Notes under the pieces: model-generated
What the model saw: only the letters and a program-made list of their open reading frames with translations
What the model was told of the DNA's origin: nothing
Databases searched by the model: none
Shown: one piece after another, positions 60,215 through 64,000 of the stretch
Layout: each line of letters opens with the position of its first letter
Position numbering within the stretch: position 1 is the stretch's first letter
Made by a program: the position numbers and the translations under genes
Assembly: GCA_964017195.1 (NCBI GenBank)
Contig: OZ024887.1
Coordinates: 64,227,311-64,291,310 of the forward strand
Length of the DNA stretch: 64,000 nucleotides
Direction of reading: 5' to 3'
DNA from: Siderastrea radians
Taxonomy: Eukaryota; Cnidaria; Anthozoa; Scleractinia; Rhizangiidae

Positions 60215-61027
60215 ATGCAAGGTTCAGAAATATCCTCTTTGACTAAAAATGACAAAAAACAGTTCGATAAAGAAATATCATCCATCGTGAATGACGTAAG
60301 GAAGATGAATGGACGTATGCAATCTGCTGTCGATAAACTCCGTACTACAGCTGATTATCTGGACAAAGTGTGGAAGGACTGCAGAATAGCGGCCGCTGTT
60401 GGAAGTGGGACTGGTGTAGTGGGAGGCCTGTTGGCAATCGGCGGAGGCGTTGCCACAATTCTTTCAGCCGGAGCTGCGACACCCTTATTAATTGCTGGGA
60501 TTGCAGTAGGGGCGGCTGGAACTGGTACAAAGCTAGGAACAAACTCTATAGAGGCCGTCATCAATTCTTCCCAAGTAAAAGAGGCAGACGAGGCAGTAAA
60601 TGCGGCGTGCGAGATAGCCAAGAATGTCAGAAATAAAGTGGAGATGTGGTCAGGCCGCGAGACGAGAGCTAAACAGCAGTTTCTCGGTTACCTCGCTTCA
60701 AAGATGGTGGATATAGAGTTAGATACCAAGACGATGAGCGTCATTTATGGAATGCTTCGATCCACTGGATCTTTTGTTCAAACCAGCGAGACCTGTGTTG
60801 CTGCCTCAGCCGAGACCACAGCTAAAGCGGCAGGGAATGCAGGTGCGAAATTGGGCGCCAAAGCAGCCGGTGGTATCATCATTGGGGTCAGTGCCGCGTT
60901 TGTGGTGTGGGATGCTGTGGACTTCGGTTTCACCGTCAGAGATCTGGTGCAGGACAAAAAGTCTGAGGCTGCCAGGGAATTAAGGCAAAGGGCGAAAGAA
61001 ATTGAAGCACAGCTGCTTGGCCAATGA
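60215..61027 (+). CDS. Apolipoprotein-L-like protein, complete, 270 aa
   Basis: The protein has the apolipoprotein-L plan. An N-terminal amphipathic helical region contains KKQFDKEIS. A long Gly/Ala-rich hydrophobic hairpin lies at residues about 58-108 (AAAVGSGTGVVGGLLAIGGG then LLIAGIAVGAAGTGTKLG). Helical segments follow, then a second hydrophobic segment at about 218-240 (GGIIIGVSAAFVVWDAVDFG) and a charged C-terminal coiled coil. Family members associate with intracellular membranes and can form channels; what this one does is unknown. There is no signal peptide, so it is probably intracellular. The exon starts at 60173 after CTTTAG; the first in-frame ATG is 60215. An intron separates it from a 5' UTR exon ending at 59576. 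A broken paralogue lies at 52312. Putative poly(A) signals near 61163 and 61240 fall in an adjoining LINE remnant. Confidence 0.85.
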   Translation: MQGSEISSLTKNDKKQFDKEISSIVNDVRKMNGRMQSAVDKLRTTADYLDKVWKDCRIAAAVGSGTGVVGGLLAIGGGVATILSAGAATPLLIAGIAVGAAGTGTKLGTNSIEAVINSSQVKEADEAVNAACEIAKNVRNKVEMWSGRETRAKQQFLGYLASKMVDIELDTKTMSVIYGMLRSTGSFVQTSETCVAASAETTAKAAGNAGAKLGAKAAGGIIIGVSAAFVVWDAVDFGFTVRDLVQDKKSEAARELRQRAKEIEAQLLGQ

Positions 61028-61113
61028 CTACTGTGATCGCTGGATTTAAAAACAATGCCAGTAATTGCACTAGCTGCAATTATCATTCGAAAACTGACAT
61101 TTTTAGACAAGGT

Positions 61114-61724
61114 GTCAACAACAACAACAACAACAACTACTTTATTTAGACACGGTAGCCCCTAAATAAAAATAGAGAATTCACATACTCTATTAACTGG
61201 TTCACATATTTGCCGTGTGGGAGTTGGGTGTGGAAAACCATTAATAAATAAGTATTTTCTTGCTCTAGCCTCCTCGGAGAGACTGTTCAAGAGAAAAGCT
61301 CCACTGCAGGAAAAGCTGCGTTTTAGTTAGTCACTTTTTGGCTTTGGTAAGGCCAGTTTATGGGCAGCGTCGTGGAAAGTAATCACAGGACTTCTTTCTC
61401 CCAGTAAACATGTCAAATAGATAACCTGGAGCTTGCTTATTTAATAATGCTGTTAAAAATCATACAGACCTTTCGTTTCGCCCTTCTGACAGAAAGGGGG
61501 TCCCAGCCAAGCGAGTTGAGACGGAAACCTAGAGTCCGTATCATACCTAGATTTTGTAATAACTCTAGCCGCTCGATTCTGTAGTTTTTGAAGTGTAGTG
61601 ATTCGGTAGTGTCATCGTATATTAATCCTACGAAATTTCTCGTATGAGCTTGCGGCAGTTCAGGTGGCAGTTGATGCTCAGAACACGAGACTTCCTCGCC
61701 ACTGAATCTTTTTCTCGTTTCCAT
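61114..61724 (-). mobile_element. 3' remnant of a non-LTR retrotransposon (LINE)
   Basis: On the minus strand an open stretch (61724-61437) ends in LGWDPLSVRRAKRKVCMIF, typical of the C-terminal tail of cnidarian and metazoan LINE reverse transcriptases. After a frame break the family blocks APGYLFDMF, AAHKLALPKPK and SEEAR can be followed to about 61260. The element ends at 61114 in a GTT-type microsatellite tail, (CAA)n on the plus strand. It is 5'-truncated and carries stops and frameshifts. It abuts the apolipoprotein-L-like gene, only about 90 bp after its stop. Confidence 0.75.
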
Positions 61725-62292
61725 AGATACGGTGATGTATAGATCTTTGAATATTTTCTTTTTCTTTTAGTGAATAATGTTTGCCATAGCTTTTATAAAA
61801 GTAATTCTAGGTTAATATATTTTAGATATTATCTTTTACATGTTTTATACATCAACTCGATTTATTTGTCTTTTCTCTTCCAGGCAGTTGTTCTGTATAA
61901 ACTGGCCTTATTACGCAGATATTTATTTACTTATTGTTTTTTACTATCTTTGTAATTAAATTGAGTAAATAAATAAATTAAATTAATAGATTATTAATAT
62001 AATAACATTCTTTGGTAACTCGAGCAGAATTTTCACAACGTATTTAGACGTCCTACTGTTCGTTAGCGATCTTGTGATCTTGATATGTAACTTGTTTTCT
62101 TTTTCGTAGTGTATAAACTGTCTGCGTCAAAACAAAATTAAAAATTGAATATTTGTTTCTTAGATTCGCGAATTTCTTTCACCTGCTTAGCTCAGCTCTA
62201 CGCAATTTTCCGTTTTTGAATCGCACGAACTTGTAAAGTTTCGCAGAGCTTTCCATAACAGTACTGATAACTGCTTTCGCTGTTCAGCTGAA
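61725..62292. other. AT-rich intergenic DNA
   Basis: The stretch is rich in TTTATT/AAATAAAT. I see no gene, repeat or RNA that I can support. Confidence 0.4.
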
Positions 62293-62409
62293 ATGCCTCA
62301 CATCACCTTCACTACCCCTGAGCATATCTCAGAGACGATCACCATCCCTGAAGTAGAATCCAATCTGCCAGTCGATGCACCAATAACGCAAGCAGATTGT
62401 ACAGATCGT
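62293..62409 (+). CDS. Possible first coding exon, unknown protein
   Basis: An ATG in good context (GAAATGC) opens MPHITFTTPEHISETITIPE, with balanced codon use and acidic/Thr-rich composition. A possible donor (GATC then GTGAAC) lies at 62410. Beyond it the frame continues to 62550 with composition typical of intron read-through. An acceptor-like CTGTTCAG precedes the ATG. I do not recognise the product and see no partner exon in the remaining 1.6 kb. It could equally be a chance ORF. Confidence 0.25.
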
Positions 62410-62550
62410 GAACTGTTTGTTTTTCGTCTTTTTAACATTATGGCTCATTACTTTACAGTAATTGGGCACCATTTTAACTTTCACTTGAGAACCCTTATAC
62501 GTAGATACAATGAAACTAAGCTCTGCTGTTCGGATTATCCTTTATCCTAA

Positions 62551-64000
62551 TTAACTCACGCCTTTATAGATAGACAACAAACCTTCGACCTCATGGTCTC
62601 TCTCTATTCAGGTGTATAAATGGGTACCAAAAAAGTGCCCCATATAGGTGTAAGTTTGCTCGCTCCACCTTATCACAAATCCGGTCAGCTTGGATGGAAG
62701 ATGGGCATACAATGATTCTAAATGTGTCTGAAATAGTCTGAAATACACTTACCAGCTACGAGATGTTATGCTCAATTCTCACAGATCACCTTTTTTCCTT
62801 TTTTTTTTAATACATTAATAAATACCTATTGATGTCCTTGAGAAATCTCTTAGGAAGAATGTTTAGAAAATTAAAAATTTGATCAGTCATTTTATAGTTC
62901 AGCTATTACATCTCAATATGCAGACTGATTTTAATAGGCGGAAAATGTGCAAAAAATGTTAAGCAATTTTTTTGTCAGATTTCAAATTTAACCGAAATCA
63001 TTTGACATTGGATTTCGTTTTTTCTTTAATTCCAGCGTTGTATTATGAGTTCTTAATTACCACATTACCCCATTTACAAACTGGCTCACGATTTTAACGA
63101 AAAGATCTGGTGAAGGTACTTAAGTCTTTGTTTCGACTTCTCAATTTAACACTGTTTAAATGAAGAGTAAGCAAAATACACCCGTTAAAAACAATTCATA
63201 GAATGAGATTTAAAAGACAAGCACTAATTTAAGGCGTAATGTTTCAAGAACTGTTATAAACCGAATGCTGAGCTCGAATTATTTAGATTTTACTGAATTA
63301 TAAATGTTTTGATCTTAATGAGTATTATACTAATGCAAGATGTTTTATGTTAAACATAAAAACACAATCTACTCCCAGGAAACCATCGTTGAGCCATTAA
63401 GAGCTGGTGAATATTTTTATTTTGATTTTAACGATTGAAATCTGCATTGTCAGCTTAAAAATGCTTCATCTAGCCTTTCATTTTACTGATTAAGTGAGAC
63501 AACTACCTAAAAGTCACGAAAATGTCCAACATCTCAATTTTGCTGTTTGATGTTTTGCATACATAGCTTTTGAGTCATTCAGAATAAAACCGAAAAGTGT
63601 AACTATTAAATAAAAGCCACTGAGGACTTCTATCACTTTCAGTTTTATATTTTGGATCAGTTTTCTATTTTCGGATCAGTTTCGCGACAGAGAGTTAATT
63701 TCGACGATTTTGAACGATCTACTCACACAATCTTCCTTTTAAAACATAGACTATTTGAAGTCACTTAATTTTCGATTTTTGTTTATATGGGCTCCTGGTT
63801 TGTATGTAGAAAGAAGTGATCAATTCACATCACATCATTTTCTGCCTTGAGGCGGCAGCGGTTATCATGTTTCCCTTTATAATGTAACCCTTGGGCTTTT
63901 TTTTTAATCTGCTTTTTTCAACTAACGGACTCCTCTAAGGGACGGACCATTTTACTTTTGAGGGGATGGGGCTGGGAAAATACAAAAAAAAAAAATTCCT
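62551..64000. other. AT-rich tail of the window, no feature seen
   Basis: No ORF, repeat array or element end that I can support. A poly-A stretch sits near 63984-63995. Confidence 0.4.

Overview
This is intron-rich eukaryotic (animal) DNA. Three complete or near-complete metabolic and lysosomal genes can be rebuilt exon by exon from splice sites, reading-frame continuity and conserved family motifs. The gene content (cathepsin C, histidine ammonia-lyase, urocanate hydratase, an apolipoprotein-L-like protein), the AT-rich introns and the many short TIR elements suit a cnidarian, probably an anthozoan such as a stony coral. The taxon is an inference; nothing here proves it.

Layout. (1) 471-11988, + strand: cathepsin C / dipeptidyl peptidase I, five coding exons, 463 aa. 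Its introns carry a pogo-like element, an ATCGAT-rich TIR element and a large foldback element. (2) 11989-15486: 3' flank and a gene-poor spacer with a tetranucleotide microsatellite. (3) 15487-31159, - strand: histidine ammonia-lyase, 22 recognised coding exons, with one reading-frame gap that suggests a missed micro-exon. (4) 31160-31630: a 471 bp gap between two divergent start codons. (5) 31631-50697, + strand: urocanate hydratase, 25 coding exons, about 676 aa. Its fourth intron holds a 2.5 kb TA-flanked element that itself contains an 890 bp inverted-repeat element. (6) 52312-52531: a broken piece of an apolipoprotein-L-like gene. (7) 53279-57581: a 4.3 kb TIR-bounded element with a decayed minus-strand gene encoding SAP and NHL modules. 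(8) 57983-58935: a tandem array with a unit of about 240 bp. (9) 59520-61027, + strand: an intact apolipoprotein-L-like gene, followed directly by a decayed LINE tail on the minus strand. (10) 61725-64000: mostly featureless AT-rich DNA with one possible coding exon near 62293.

How the genes fit together. HAL and UROC1 catalyse steps one and two of histidine breakdown (histidine to urocanate to imidazolone propionate). They sit head to head on a short shared upstream region, so co-regulation is the most attractive functional reading of the window. Cathepsin C converges on HAL tail to tail and has no evident pathway link. The most unusual structures are the TIR-bounded SAP/NHL gene and the nested elements inside UROC1 intron 4.
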